64,000 nucleotides of DNA, from NCBI GenBank assembly GCA_033439265.1, contig JAVTVX010000024.1:5397001-5461000 (forward strand), read 5' to 3'. Below the pieces are notes generated by a model. That model saw only the letters and a program-made list of their open reading frames with translations, had not been told where the DNA came from and did not search any database. The position numbers were made by a program, and so were the translations under genes. Below, one piece after another: positions 30,866 to 42,893 of this stretch (the stretch's first letter is position 1; every line of letters starts with the position of its first letter). Source of the stretch: Dillenia suffruticosa. Lineage: Eukaryota; Streptophyta; Magnoliopsida; Dilleniales; Dilleniaceae.

Positions 30866-30965
30866 CTTAGAGGGAATAGCTTAGTTGGTAGAGCTTGCAT
30901 TTGAAGTTGGTTTGTTGCCATTACGAGTTGAATGCACCATTTGGGTTGGCACTAATGTTACCATG
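30866..30965 (+). mobile_element. tRNA-derived SINE or tRNA pseudogene
   Basis: GGGAATAGCTTAGTTGGTAGAGC is a good tRNA D-arm/A-box. Downstream ATTACGAGTTGAATGC is a weak B-box. The anticodon arm cannot be folded convincingly, so this is a SINE head or relic rather than a tRNA gene. Confidence 0.45.
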
Positions 30966-31284
30966 TCTCTGCCTCCAAGAAAGGTGATTATTAAACAATA
31001 GCAAACCATGGTCCTTGAATTCCCGAAAAGGAAATTCATATGCACATGGAGAAGTACATCACACTATAGAAAAATCAGGACAAGAGCATGGAAATATCAC
31101 ATGAACCATCTCAAATGCTTAGTCAACATTTTAATAGATCATATAGAGTACTAGTACCACTCTTCATTCTTCCAAGAAAGACCCACAATCACTCAAACCT
31201 TCAGCATACAAAAACTAGCATCATAGCATATAGTGCTTCATTAGTAATATTGTTGCCCAATAGTGCATATATGATAAGGTACTA

Positions 31285-31515
31285 TTTGTGATGTTAATTT
31301 GTGGAAATTGAAAAAGTAGCCAACAGGGTCACTCTCAGAGACATCCCTTAGTATGTGGTAGCACAGTCCGGAGCTTTCACCATTTTCTTGTTACTTGAAG
31401 AGCTTGCTGGATAAAGACTAGATATGCCCCACGCCACTATGGCAACAACTGCTACTGCCCCATCAGCGCTTGCTATGTCAAGGGCTTCGTTCCTTTCCTT
31501 TCTGGAAAACAATTG
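31285..31515 (-). pseudogene. Minus-strand array paralogue (31.4 kb) with membrane segment
   Basis: In reverse complement: ADGAVAVVAIVAWGISSLYP (hydrophobic segment), then SSNKKMVKAP, then a stop near TTY. One base shifted, RDVSESDPVGYFFNFHKL matches the tail VFE.NPKGYFENLH. This is the copy that best shows that the minus blocks had the same layout (membrane segment, KKMVKAP, tail) as the plus genes. No plus gene follows it within 2 kb, so it may mark the right border of the array. Confidence 0.6.
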
Positions 31516-32143
31516 ATATCTTCTTCCCCACCTGTATTCTTAGTGGAGAGAAGATTTCGTTTATATAAGAATGGTAACACCTCGCGTTTGATATTATAAC
31601 TTCTATTACAGTATTTAATTCCAACTTTATTAAAAAAAAATAAAATGTTGAAAATTAATCTATAGGTATTTAAACGATAGAATTCAATTGGAAAAAAAAA
31701 TTAAAAATTAAATAAATTAAACTTAACTTTTTATTTGTTTTTAAGCTGAACGCAATAGTTAGTGTGAAAACCGAAGAGTTGTGAGGTGGTCCAATTTCCA
31801 TGGCGCCCTAACATAGAAAAATTTAAGCACAACTAACGATGTCGGCTAACTAAAGGATGATAATGTATTATTCAATGTTTTGGTGGCATTTGAATAGATT
31901 ACATGCGGATAGTGAAGAGTTAAGGGTTGGTGCACCTTCCATTGGTGCCTTAACTAGCTAGAGCAATTTACCATCTTGGCCGATTAAATGATTAGAATGT
32001 ATGTCTCTCAAAGACACGGCTCAAGCATAAAGTCTTTTTACTTTTATTCTCTTTTTTTCTGATTCGATATTATTTGATTATATTTTCTTATATATAAAAA
32101 AATGATTAGAATGTATTACATCATCATAATCATTTATTTATAT
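31516..32143. other. Intergenic, right edge of the array
   Basis: AT-rich with no gene. It contains a loosely duplicated segment at about 31850-31990 (TAAATGATTAGAATGTAT / TAAAGGATGATAATGTAT). Confidence 0.35.
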
Positions 32144-33990
32144 TTTTTTTGTTAGAAGGGACGGGAAGCCTAATCTCTAAATAAGGCTAGACCCCGAATA
32201 TTATAAAGAAGCAATTGATACACTTCACTTGGAGAATCGACTAAATCATGAATCCTAGGAGGGGTCGAACGTTCAAGTTTTGCTAACACATCAGCATGTC
32301 TATTACATTCTTTAGGAATAAACAAAACTCTATGTACGAGTGTTTTCTGCATCTACTTTTGGCATTCTCTCAAGACGAGTCCATTGGCTCAACGGTAGAA
32401 GACAACGCTGCAACTAAGCTCTATAAGTCTCACTCCAAAACCAGCAAAAATAATTTCTTTCTCATCGAGAAATATAGACCTTCACTTACACCCCACAACT
32501 CTGCCATAAACACATCGGCCAATCCAAGATTCACTGTGAATTACCCCAACCAAAGGCCAAATTCATCCCTAATAAGACCCCCTGACTCCAGCTACCCGAT
32601 CATACTCAGCGGATGATCCATCTGCATTGAGGTTATAAAATTCAATTGGCGGAGGACACCACTTTATCCGGCTACCTGGTGGTGGAGGTGTTTTCAAAGT
32701 CCCCACAATCGAATGCTAGCCCTCCCCTAGCATAAGCGAAAGCTATAGCCCCAACCGCCTTTGCAGAGAAAGGAACATTTTTAAAGAACTTGCATCTAAC
32801 TTTCCAGATTGCTCACAATGTATACACAAAAAATGACAACCAGGGAACACTCCTATGCAAGACATGTAATCTACGGTTCTGGAGAAGCCAATCCTTCACC
32901 TGATTTTGACCCAGGTCAAACCGTCTCAACCAAGAAGATCTAAGCATGTTAGTCCAGACTCCTCGTGCCTCCCTGCAATCTCTCAAAAGGTGGGTCAATG
33001 ACCTAAGACCACATAAAGGACAAAGTGAGTTCAAGGTGAGACCCCGGTAGTCCCGTGTGGTGTTAGTCATTAATGCCCCATCAATATCTACCATACAAGC
33101 AACCTTACTCTTTCCTGGCACCTAAGACGCAACACCCAACGATAACATTGGTCTCCGCATCCCCCCATGCGTTAAGGGTCCGAAATAATTCATAGGCAGA
33201 TTTGACTGTGAAATTCCTAGATGACTCGTGAGCCCAACAAACTGAATCTATAGCTTTAAATCCTGAAGAATTTGGACTACGTGAATTTTCTCTACAACAT
33301 CTGCTGGAAGCACCCTTGGTAGGTGCGGCACATCCTATTGCCTGTCCCAAGCAATGAACTGATCCACTTTGGACTCATCGATGATTTCTGTATTATCAAC
33401 AGCCCCATGAATCAATTTCATAAAGGACTCGATCTGACCCATAAATCATTCCAAAATTTAATATCCAACCTATTTCCAAGCCTCCACCTCAACCCTCATA
33501 GCAAGCCATCCCGAATTTAAAGCGAACCATCCGGAGATTTGGGACAATGTATAAAGTCACCATTCTGCAGATACTTCTCTTTAAAGACCTTACACCACAA
33601 AGGCAAACCCTCCACGATTAGACGTCAACCCAACTTTGCCAGAAGGGCTTGATTGACATCCTGGGCTTTACGAATTCCCAAGCCTCCTTGCCTCTTCGGT
33701 TGACAAATTATATCCCAACTAATTGTATGGATACGACGGGAATTCTCTAATTCTCCCCAAAGAAACTGATGAGTCACCCTATCCAATTGATTACAAATCC
33801 GAGTAGGTAGCTATGTAGACCGCATAACATAAGTTGGAATTGCAGATGTAAAGGATAGGATCAAGGTACGCTTTCCTACTAAGCTCAGGTATCTAGATTT
33901 TCAAGCCAACATCCTTCATTGAGCCCTTTCCACCAAGTACCAGTATTTATCTTGATTAATCCACTCCTGAATTATCGGCACCCCTCAAAT
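32144..33990 (-). mobile_element. L1-type LINE, 3' part, degraded
   Basis: Reading leftwards: RT end (KRTLILSFTSAIPTYVMRS, about 33870-33800), QGGLGIRKAQDVNQALLAKL, then NFTVKSAYELFRTLNAWGD (33200-33160), a zinc-finger zf-RVT region with CPLCGLRSLTHLLRDCREA (33030-32970), and an RNase H end ECNRHADVLAKL (about 32310-32275). Stops and frameshifts are scattered throughout. A T-run at about 32140-32150 is the poly-A end read on the opposite strand. The endonuclease and most of RT are missing (5' truncation). Confidence 0.75.
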
Positions 33991-34402
33991 ATATGCCACG
34001 GTCATTTGTCAATGGAAACTGACATTGTTATGCTAAATAGGGAGAAACAAAAGGTTTAATAGTTGGTTCATTAGTATTGATCAGATTCAAATTTAAAAAA
34101 ATTAATTTTGATTTATTTAATAATTAAAAAAAAATTACTCTTAAACCACAAACCTTCCATTAAAAGATAATAATATATTACATCAATTTTGAATATTCTA
34201 AAGTTAAAAGAAGAAGCTAACCACTGCACTTTATGCTTTATAACGTAGATTTTCGATAAAAAATTTTTATGACAGATTCTTATTAAATATATATTAATGA
34301 CATTTTATAATGAAGAATATTCCAAATAAACCCATTTAAAAGCTATCCAAGTTCATTACATAAATAGTTAAGCCATTCCCCGCGCGCAAACACACCACAC
34401 AA

Positions 34403-34457
<55 letters not shown>

Positions 34458-35760
34458 TGACATAAATAACACTAAATTTTCTTAATCAGAATTTGAATTT
34501 TAAGAATAAAAAATAGTGTCAAAAGAACTCATCCCTGAATTAGACCCTATAATATTCGAATCAGATTATTTAGATAACTCGGTGGTGAAGTATAAAAATA
34601 AAAATTGTTTAACATGAATTCCAAATTAAGTATAAACAACGTCTCACAATTATTCGAATCGAATTAGTTAAGATTTTAAATATCGATAGTTAAATAATAA
34701 AATAAAAGAACCCGGACAACTTAACTGTCGTCCAATAATCGGACTAGGCCTAATTCCTTGACAAGCATGCCAAATTTCATTTTCACCTCTTTGATTGGGC
34801 TCTTATATTTTGGCAAAATTATATTCATAATACGATGCATTACTTCTTAAGCAATTGCAAGATTTTATATCTCAAGTAATTTAATTTATATTTTCATACC
34901 TACTAATCATGAAATAATTTTAAAAATTAATTTTAATTTGAAAAAGGGTAACAGTTTATCTTCAATTTCAAATTGAAACTCAGATGTTCGATGAAATGCT
35001 CTAAAGAGTTTATCCCCGCTAAGCCACCCACTTTTTGCTAAGACTCGACAGCCAAAAATTTTGCTTCTCGTATTTTTATTTTCTGTTATCATTCTGCAGA
35101 TTTGTAGCAGGCCATTTGGTTGACATAAGTGGAAATGCTGGCCATCGTTTGTATTTGGTAATGCACATTTATTCGGACAAAGACTCCACAGAATTTTTTT
35201 CCATGTCTTTAATCGCTTTTAATGTTAAAAAATCGGTTGTTGTAGAAATGACCTGTGAATTGGAGTCCAAATCAGTTTTTTTTATGACTCTTGTCAATTC
35301 TTCCTAGTTTACCATCTGGATCACACCTCTTCAATGTCACAGTCATAACATTTTGCCACTGATTATGAGTTAAACGTTTGAATTTGAACCTTAAGTGTTT
35401 GCTGAGCCCAAAAGGCACTTGCGGGAAGATTTCTCACAGCAACTTCCTTTTTTGTCGCCCTTGGTTGGCAAGGTAATCTATAGTTCCATCTGAGTACAAT
35501 CCAAAAAGGGTTAAAATCACAAAGAACTGATTACAGTCATCTAAGGATCTGAACAAGGATAAAAAGAGCTTCATGTTAAATTAAAAGTATTGAGAGATTC
35601 AATAAAATGAAATTGCATTACAATGGTTAAAACCTGAAAGATAATTACATGGGAGACAGCCACAAAATGTGAAACCAAACACCCAACACTTTGCAAATCA
35701 AACTTTGATCGGGAAATCGAAGACTAGGCCTAGGTAAATTAATTAACTAAATCTAATCTG
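33991..35760. other. Intergenic
   Basis: No gene is supported. It holds an (AT)n tract at about 34405-34451 and a SINE-tail-like piece at about 34480-34690. The plus frame at 35035-35307 (90 codons) shows no domain I know. Confidence 0.35.
34405..34451. repeat. (AT)n microsatellite
   Basis: About 23 uninterrupted AT units. Confidence 0.9.
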
Positions 35761-38010
35761 TTAACGACCAGTTGGAACTATCAGCTCAGAAAACTCAGCC
35801 CCTGCTGTTGGATCCGAATTGTTATTCTGAAGATGACGCTCGCCATCAATCATCACAGACATCTGAATAGCAAGGTTTCCGTTGTTTCCCGCCATTTCAC
35901 CATGCTCCTGTTGCTGCTGCCGCCGCCGCCAAGCAAGTTCTAGATTCCAAAGTACATTTCTCCTTGTTGGCCGTTCACTTCCCTTGTCAGCCAAGCACTT
36001 CCTTGCGATTCCTCTGAAAGTCTTCAAGCATTAGGCATGATAGTTCCAGCTATGTTTGGGTCTATAATCCGATCAAACGTACCATTTTGATGACAATGTA
36101 AGACCCACTCCGCCAAATTCACCTCATCGTATTTTTCGTCCTCCTGTTACCACAATCAGTAGCATACCAGGCCGCGAACAGAGCACCTCATACAGAAACA
36201 CTCCAAATGAGTACACATCAGACCTCCGTCAACTTACGCCTGTGGTAGTACTAGGGATCCAAGTACCCAAATGTACCTTTCACAGCTGTGCCGACATGGG
36301 ACATCCAGTTTGGACCTATTTTTGATAACCCAAAATCTGAAACCTTAGCCACCCAATTCTCATCTAACAAAATTTTTGTTGACTTAATGTTGCGATGAAT
36401 AACTGTTTCTTTTGTGCTGGAGTGAAGGAAGTGCAAGCCTCTTGCTGCACCAATGCTAGATCTCTGACCTTTTATCCCATGGAACTGGAGGCTTACATGT
36501 GTTCGATAGATGATCATGTACAGTCCCCTGAGCCATGAAATCATAGGCAAGTATCATCTCTTTGTCTTCCATGCAATAGCCAATTACAGAGACCACGTGA
36601 CGATGACGAAGCCTGGAGAGAATGTTGGTCTCACTGCGAAACTCATTCAGACCTTGGCTGAAACCTGGATTCACACACTTTACTACAACTTTGGTTGATT
36701 CTCCATCAATGCTACCATTTATATACTTTCCCAAATCCACCCTCATAGATGAGGCAATTATTTGAGAAGTTACCAGTGGCTAACCTCAATTCCAATAGTG
36801 AGAAGCATCGACATTGCTCTGATGAGGGCCACAACATTGGATTTCTTGTTTGCCACTTTGAAGCATAAAAGCACCACAGGGCAACGAAAGAAGCAGCAGG
36901 CAAAACATATAGAGCTATCAAAGCGTAGAATCTGGCAATCATTAGAATCCTATATGGATTGAAAGAGGTTTTATGAGCATGAGTATCAATTACTCTGAAT
37001 GGATATGGTCCACCAAGGTTGTTTTTGGTATCAGATAACTTGAGTATCTCCAGCCCGTTTAAGATTGGTTCATAAGAGACTGTCACGCTCACGCTCTGCA
37101 TGAAAATAGACAGACTCTGAGTTTCTCCACCAGGTCCTGTACAATTAACAGTGTAATCTTGATAAACAGGAACCCCCCGATTATGGCACCAATGCATCAC
37201 ATCCGTGTGATCATCTACAATTTGACCATTGAAAAAGATGAAAAATACCCCCATGATGGTCACTGGTAATTGCGCTCACGATCTCACTGAAATGAAACCT
37301 AATGAGGTAGTGGAAGCCAGAATCAATTGGGAATGACCAGTGAAGATAGTAAGTTCCATTTTGTTTCCAGCCTCCTGTCCTGGCTGTTGCATAAACTACC
37401 TTTAGGGCATAAATGCTGGAACAGTTGAGCTATAAGGATGTCAACTTCTGACTTGAGAGTCAAGCCAAATTCACCCGCAATCAGGTAACTATAATCATCT
37501 GCCCATGGACGAGATAAACCTGCATCATGATCAGGACTGACTGAACACCCGCCAACATTAACTCGATAAACTGTCTCAAGGGCAGTTGAACTGATATTTT
37601 ACCCAAGGTAAAGGTTTTCCGGAATAGAAACGACCTGAATCATACTAATAAAGCCATGACAGCCCTGAGAATTTGGTGATGGGGTGATAGTTAAGTGATT
37701 TGCCGTCCACTTTGACACAGTATTTCTTAATGACGTGAAGCTTTAACAGGAAATGTTGATGAAGTTGTTCTCATCAGAGAATACTAACCAGAAGTGATGG
37801 AGAATATTGCTTTAGATATGTCGTAGCCTGGACAAGAAACCGGGTACAAATAAAGACGAATGAATTTGGGGCCACTTGAGACTACGAAGATATGGTTGGA
37901 CTTGTTGAGAAAGATGCAAACTCCTCTTTTTGGGAAATTAGGGCCTCGAGGATTGGAAATTGAGGTTCTTTACACCTCTTTGGATGAGAGCTTGGCTTTA
38001 GATTTGTAAT
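35761..38010 (-). pseudogene. CrRLK1L (FERONIA-like) receptor kinase pseudogene
   Basis: Reading leftwards: malectin-like remnants (GPKFIRLYLYPVSCPGYD at about 37870-37815; GGWKQNGTYYLHWSFPIDSG at about 37370-37310; GLEILKL at about 37045), a membrane segment (about 36915-36860), the kinase start with FGKVY, then [88 protein letters not shown], and the end FRGIARKCLADKGSERPTR. Functional members sense cell-wall and RALF signals at the plasma membrane. Here the frame breaks at least five times, the glycine loop lacks its first glycine, and the catalytic Asp of HRD is Asn. It is clearly a relic. It lies about 1 kb downstream of the CAT gene on the same strand. Confidence 0.8.
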
Positions 38011-39006
38011 AAGGAATCCATGTGTGGCCAACAGACGACTCAGTTTCTGTTGAAGACTCAATCAAGGATGGTTGTTGTGGCAATGAAAGCAGACTCATCT
38101 GCACTGCAGAGAAAGAAACTCCTAGATGGATGGTGAAGTGAAAAATGAGATATGCAAACGGAGAAACATGGAAAAACCTGTCTGTTACTATTCATGATTG
38201 GGAAAAAAAATGTGCAAATGAGTGATGAATTTCTCCTTGCTCTTTAGATTTTTTTTTTCCCTTGAGTTGGAATAAGCAAAAGAGATGAAATATGGATATT
38301 CCCCTGATACGCATTAATGGTGAGCGCAAACCTTTAACAGTCAAACGTAAAACCAATGGTAAAGATTCTGTCGTAGAGAAAACCTATTTGTAGTCTCACT
38401 GTGGCTTCTGCTGTGTTTCTAAGTCACCATAGAGGGGCTCTGTCGATATAAATCATGCTCAAAGTCTTTGATGCCGCACACACAGTTTAACATTGCTGGG
38501 AATTATCCAAGAACCAGCCCTTCCCTGCCTTGCACGAGATATTATAAACACTAAACTAGGAGATTTATGTGATTAAGCATTACAAGTTCCCACAAGCGGA
38601 ATCTCTGTGTGCACTCAAGGGTTCTGTGGGAGACTTACACAACAGTAACACCATAATGTCCATTATGGCAGGCTCCTGCAATACAGGGTCTACGTGTAGT
38701 GCAATGTTCAGTTAACTAGATTACATATCAAACATCAAAAAACAGAGTCTGATTTCTGAGTAAATGTCAATAGTTGGACAGGAAAAGATGGCAAAGAGAC
38801 AATTGCCCTCAGCCTGAGACCACTGCATCACATCAGCATCATCAATGGCAAATCAACCCACTTATACATAACACAAATGTAGATTTTATTTGCAATATCA
38901 GAGGAAATTCACCTATGCATATACAAACATTGATTACATGGGCATTATCAATGGCAAATCACCTGTACCTGTACATAAATAATCAATCATAGACCAAACT
39001 GGCCTG
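38011..39006. other. Spacer between CAT 3' end and the kinase relic
   Basis: No gene is supported. The first part (to about 38250) may be the decayed 5' end and upstream region of the kinase. The remainder is unique-looking, with a short repeated piece at about 38815-38860 and 38940-38960 (ATCAATGGCAAATCA twice). Confidence 0.4.
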
Positions 39007-40782
39007 TTATTGTGATCTATTACTGTCGTTTGCTTCATTTACATGTTCAAGCTTGGGCTCTTCTTGAATTCGATGAGCCACATCATAGGTTGCATGAACA
39101 CCAACAAAAAGATAGTAGAAAAGCATAATAATGCTACAAATAAAGAACCTCAGGAATGCTGCATAACCCAGTGAACAAATTAGAAACACATTCATTGTAA
39201 TAGACAGTGCAGGCATCCAAGGAACAAGTGGAACTCCCCAAACGGTTGGAGCATGTCGTTGTGGAAGCAAAGCCATTCCAAGTGATCCCAGGAACCAAAA
39301 TGCACCAGCAACCGCATAACCAATCCATGAGCTCGAACCTAAACTCCAAAGTATAGAAATCGCAACTGATGAACCTAAAATAGTGGAGAGACACACAAGA
39401 AATTTGACCAGATCATGCTTTGACGTGGAATCCTTCACATAATACCGTCTAACAAGCAAAGCAACAGCCATAAGCATGAATATGAACAGAGTACTTAATG
39501 AAAAAACACTGGACAACACATCCAAGCTGGAGAAGAAGGCGAAGCCCACACTAACAATCGTAAGCAACAAAGTTGCATTAACTGGCGTTTTAGTTTTTGG
39601 GTGAATCCAAGCAAAAAAGGGAGGAATCATATGCGATCTAGCAATTTGAGTAGTATATCGAGCTTGCCCAAGACCCCCAACCAACATGCTCGTAGTCATT
39701 CCCTTCAGAGCACAAATAGCCACCACATACTTGGCCCACGTTATCCCAATCTTATCAAAAACAATAGAATATGCAGCATTTGGATCAATCTCCGTATACT
39801 TCTGCATCATAGTAAGTCCCAAAGCCATCAAGCAATAAACAACTGTAATCCCGGACATGGAGCCAACCAAACCGATGGGTATATCCCTTGCGGGGTTTTT
39901 GGTTTCTTCTGCCATTGTAGCAACCATGTCAAAACCTGTATAAGACCAATACACAACAGCTGCAGCATTAAAAACCCCGTCTGCTCCATACGGGAAAAAT
40001 GGCACCAAATTTGAAGTCTTCCCATAGACAAACGCGACAATGATGATAAACAAAATAATTAGTGAAGTCACCACCGAGCTAACCCAATTTAGGATAGAAG
40101 TATTCCTTGTACTACTCATTACAAAACCGTTTGCAATAAGTAGTATTAAAACAGCGACTGGGTCTAACATATTAAACCCTTCTGCCAAACCATTGGCCCT
40201 AAACCTCAGAAAATCCGCATCGCTCTTAATCAAGGTCGCGAAATAGGAAGACCAAGCCCTACCCAAACCAGCAGCACCAACAACGGCCTCTAACAGAATA
40301 TTACCAGCAGCAATGAATGCAACAAAATCACCCAATTCGATCCGAAGATATGAAAAAGACCCACCTGCCACAGGCACTTCAACACCGAATTCTGTATAAC
40401 AGAAAACCGAAAGCAAAGCAGAGAGACCTGAAAGCGCATAGGACACAACAATGGCGGGTCCTGCATGATCACGAGCTTCTTGACCTGTGATGACGAAAAT
40501 GCCGGAGCCAACAACGGATCCGAAACTCATCCACATCAAATCCCACCATGTTAGGCACTTCTTAAGATTGTTAAGGCTCTCCTTTTGGAGATTGACAAGC
40601 TCGTTCTGGTCCGTTGAGCGGTTAAGAAAACGGTCTTTGAGCCGACTCCCTGTTTGTAAAAACGCCGCGGAGTAGGAGGAGAATGATCGGAATGACTCCT
40701 CCGGGTAGAAGTCACGTTTTGTAAATCTCCAATAAGATCCATGGGTTTGGGATGATTCGGGATTCTGGGCTTCTGATTCCAT
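39007..40782 (-). CDS. Cationic amino acid transporter, CAT1/CAT5/CAT8 type
   Basis: The 591-residue protein is encoded without introns and is complete. It belongs to the APC superfamily, which moves Lys/Arg and other amino acids across the plasma membrane or tonoplast. The N-terminus (1-75) is cytosolic and contains YWRFTKRDFYPEESF. Next come about fourteen hydrophobic segments. The broken first helix GSVVGSGIFVITG (88-100), the loop FGVEVPVAGGSFSYLR (132-147) and the signature EETKNPARDIPIG (292-304) are all present. The C-terminus is short and hydrophilic. N-terminal wording and length fit the plant CAT1/5/8 clade; I cannot separate the three or give the membrane. The ATG is the first in frame, with a (CT)n tract (plus-strand GA, 40960-40984) in the likely 5' UTR. 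All other frames over it are shadows. Confidence 0.92.
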   Translation of the reverse strand: MESEAQNPESSQTHGSYWRFTKRDFYPEESFRSFSSYSAAFLQTGSRLKDRFLNRSTDQNELVNLQKESLNNLKKCLTWWDLMWMSFGSVVGSGIFVITGQEARDHAGPAIVVSYALSGLSALLSVFCYTEFGVEVPVAGGSFSYLRIELGDFVAFIAAGNILLEAVVGAAGLGRAWSSYFATLIKSDADFLRFRANGLAEGFNMLDPVAVLILLIANGFVMSSTRNTSILNWVSSVVTSLIILFIIIVAFVYGKTSNLVPFFPYGADGVFNAAAVVYWSYTGFDMVATMAEETKNPARDIPIGLVGSMSGITVVYCLMALGLTMMQKYTEIDPNAAYSIVFDKIGITWAKYVVAICALKGMTTSMLVGGLGQARYTTQIARSHMIPPFFAWIHPKTKTPVNATLLLTIVSVGFAFFSSLDVLSSVFSLSTLFIFMLMAVALLVRRYYVKDSTSKHDLVKFLVCLSTILGSSVAISILWSLGSSSWIGYAVAGAFWFLGSLGMALLPQRHAPTVWGVPLVPWMPALSITMNVFLICSLGYAAFLRFFICSIIMLFYYLFVGVHATYDVAHRIQEEPKLEHVNEANDSNRSQ

Positions 40783-40957
40783 TTTCTTTGGAGCTGTTGT
40801 GCTCCTGATTTGAGAGTTGGTTAATGGGGCGCTTTTGCTGCATTCGTGTTTGAATTGGTTTTAAAGGGAGAAGCAAAGGAAGGGTTCTTGAATTTGGAAC
40901 TGTTAAGTGGACACATTAAGAATCCAGCCTAAAATGGTTAGAAAGTGACAGAGGGGC

Positions 40958-40989
<32 letters not shown>

Positions 40990-41050
40990 CGAAATTCCGT
41001 TTTAAACGGATGGGAGATATATACGCGGAGCTCTCGTGTCGTGCTGTCTG
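40783..41050 (-). promoter_or_regulatory. 5' UTR and proximal promoter of the CAT gene
   Basis: On the minus strand a (CT)n tract (plus 40960-40984) lies about 180 bases ahead of the ATG, a common plant leader feature. A TATATATC stretch (plus about 41013-41023) further up could serve as a TATA box. Confidence 0.4.
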
Positions 41051-42670
41051 TCCAAAACTGAAAGATATTACAATTAGCAAATTCAGAACGTTGTTACTAT
41101 GACTAGATTCTTAAAAACACGTAATTTCCATTTTTTTCCTTTTTCCAATATTTTAGACAACGTGTGAGATTCCACACCGAAAAAAGAAAAGAAAATATTC
41201 CGTTTAAATATAAATGGAAAAATAAAACATTATTAAACCTGAGTTGTGATTAGTATTATTCAAAATATTTTGTGGTTTAATTTTTTTTCCCCAAATTTAG
41301 TCATCAGGTTCATTTCAAACTTCACTACTTTTTAACATGAATACCCTTGATCCTTTATCGTAGTAATATATGGGTCATTAATGGATAATTGGTCTAGTAG
41401 AATGTGGTACTGTTTTTGAATTTGACTCATAACTTGGGTATAAAAAAAATTACATTAGGAGGATAACTCTTTCAAATAGACCACTATAAATCTCAAATCG
41501 AATTAATCAGAATATTATTTCATATACTAATTTGTATAGTATCAAAAATAAAAAAGTAATACATGGGCCCAACCTTTTCAAAGGGGCTTGATCATTCGAC
41601 AGGCCAAGCCCAATATTTTTGTGCTTTTTATTCGCCCCACACAATTAAAAATATATATATATGTTTAGAAAATGTAACGGGTTCAGCTGTTATCCTGGAA
41701 GACGCGGGGCTTGAGACCGAGTAGTGCCAGCCATCACGGTTCTGGCTTGGGTTGAAGCGCAACATTTGTGCGCCATCCATGGGGTGGACAAATAGGCGTA
41801 GATTGGATGTGCCTGCCAAAGCGGCTGGTTGAAATGTCTGGCTTGGGTCTATGCAGGGCCAAGTGACTCGGCACAGTCGAGCAGGCTGTGCTGATACATA
41901 CATACATACATACATATATATTTATACATACATATATATATACATACATATATATTTATACATACATATATATATATATATATATTACTGGTATTTGATA
42001 ATCATGTTGAAATCGATTAAATTCGATTCGAATCGTATTGATCTCTTAAGAGTTAAAAACTCTCTTGACACCCGTTTTTGTCGTACATAAGACTTGAACA
42101 TGAGTTAAGGGTTATCAATGTCCACCCATTAAACCAATTAAATATTTGTCCTGATATAAGATGACTAAAAAATTGTTCTTCTTTAGCTAACATTTATTTG
42201 GCTGTTTTTCAAAAACTCCATTAAAAATTCCTAGTGCTTGAGACCCTTACAAAAGTTTGTAGGGACCAATGGTGATTTTAGAAATCACTCTGTATGGAAT
42301 ATATATTGTTCGTATTCCATACTCTCTAGGATTACGTTTGAAGATTCATCACGAAATATCCAACATTTTAATTATATTTATGATTATTGCTGGCTGAAAA
42401 ATTGATTTGCCAGGAGCTCATCTAAACTTCCTTTCTTACAGAATCAATCCTTTTATAGCCTTGAGGGATACAATGTAGAGCCAAATTTTAACTCTGTAAT
42501 CCAAAATTTTAATTGTGGTAAATTAGAGTATTACATTCTAGTTATATGGAATGCACTTATTTTGGATATTACCAAAATGTTTATTTATTTATTGTTCACA
42601 AATAACAATCTCGACCCATTACAATTAAAATATAAACCGGTAAATAGGTTGAGTCGAATTGTAATTCAAA
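41051..42670. other. Intergenic between CAT and the P450 cluster
   Basis: No gene is supported. It contains a SINE-tail-like piece (41440-41530), a GC-richer patch at about 41690-41890 of unknown origin (GACGCGGGGCTTGAGACC, GCGCAACATTTGTGCGCC, a small palindrome), a compound (TACA)n/(TA)n repeat (41895-41987), and another dispersed repeat at 41990-42110. Confidence 0.4.
41895..41987. repeat. Compound (TACA)n / (TA)n microsatellite
   Basis: TACA units, then TATATATTTATACATACA repeated about three times, then pure TA units. Confidence 0.85.
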
Positions 42671-42675
42671 TGTCA

Positions 42676-42893
42676 AAGATGTAGAAGTGTTCGAAGAATT
42701 TAAAGTTCTCACATCAGAAGTGATTTCCAGGATAGTCTTTGGAAGCAGCTACGCAGAAGGGAAAAACATCTTTGACATGTTGATGGAGTTATCCGTTATA
42801 CTGGTCAGAAATAATTACAAAATCAGGTTTCCTGGAATTAGGTATATTCATGTTCAGGAAGTCATGCAGTTGTCTGAATATGAAAGAAGCTGA
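42676..42893 (+). pseudogene. CYP749A-like P450 fragment A (exon 3 only)
   Basis: EVFEEFKVLTSEVISRIVFG, then SSYAEGKNIFDMLMELSVIL and NNYKIRFPGI match exon 3 of the intact gene at 48587. The donor (TTAG before GTATATTC at about 42841) is preserved. The beginning of the exon and all other exons are absent nearby. It is an orphan exon left by partial duplication. Confidence 0.7.

Noticed and set aside
30866..30940. Functional tRNA gene
   Set aside because: The D-arm looks good but the anticodon and acceptor arms do not pair; more likely a SINE head or relic.
32385..32430. tRNA-like TGGCTCAACGGTAGAAG
   Set aside because: Lies inside LINE coding sequence; no tRNA fold around it.
35035..35307. 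90-codon plus frame between LINE and kinase relic
   Set aside because: No domain, no conserved neighbour, and composition like the surrounding spacer.
39601..40014. Plus-strand frame of 137 codons over the transporter gene
   Set aside because: Shadow of the well-supported minus-strand CAT gene.
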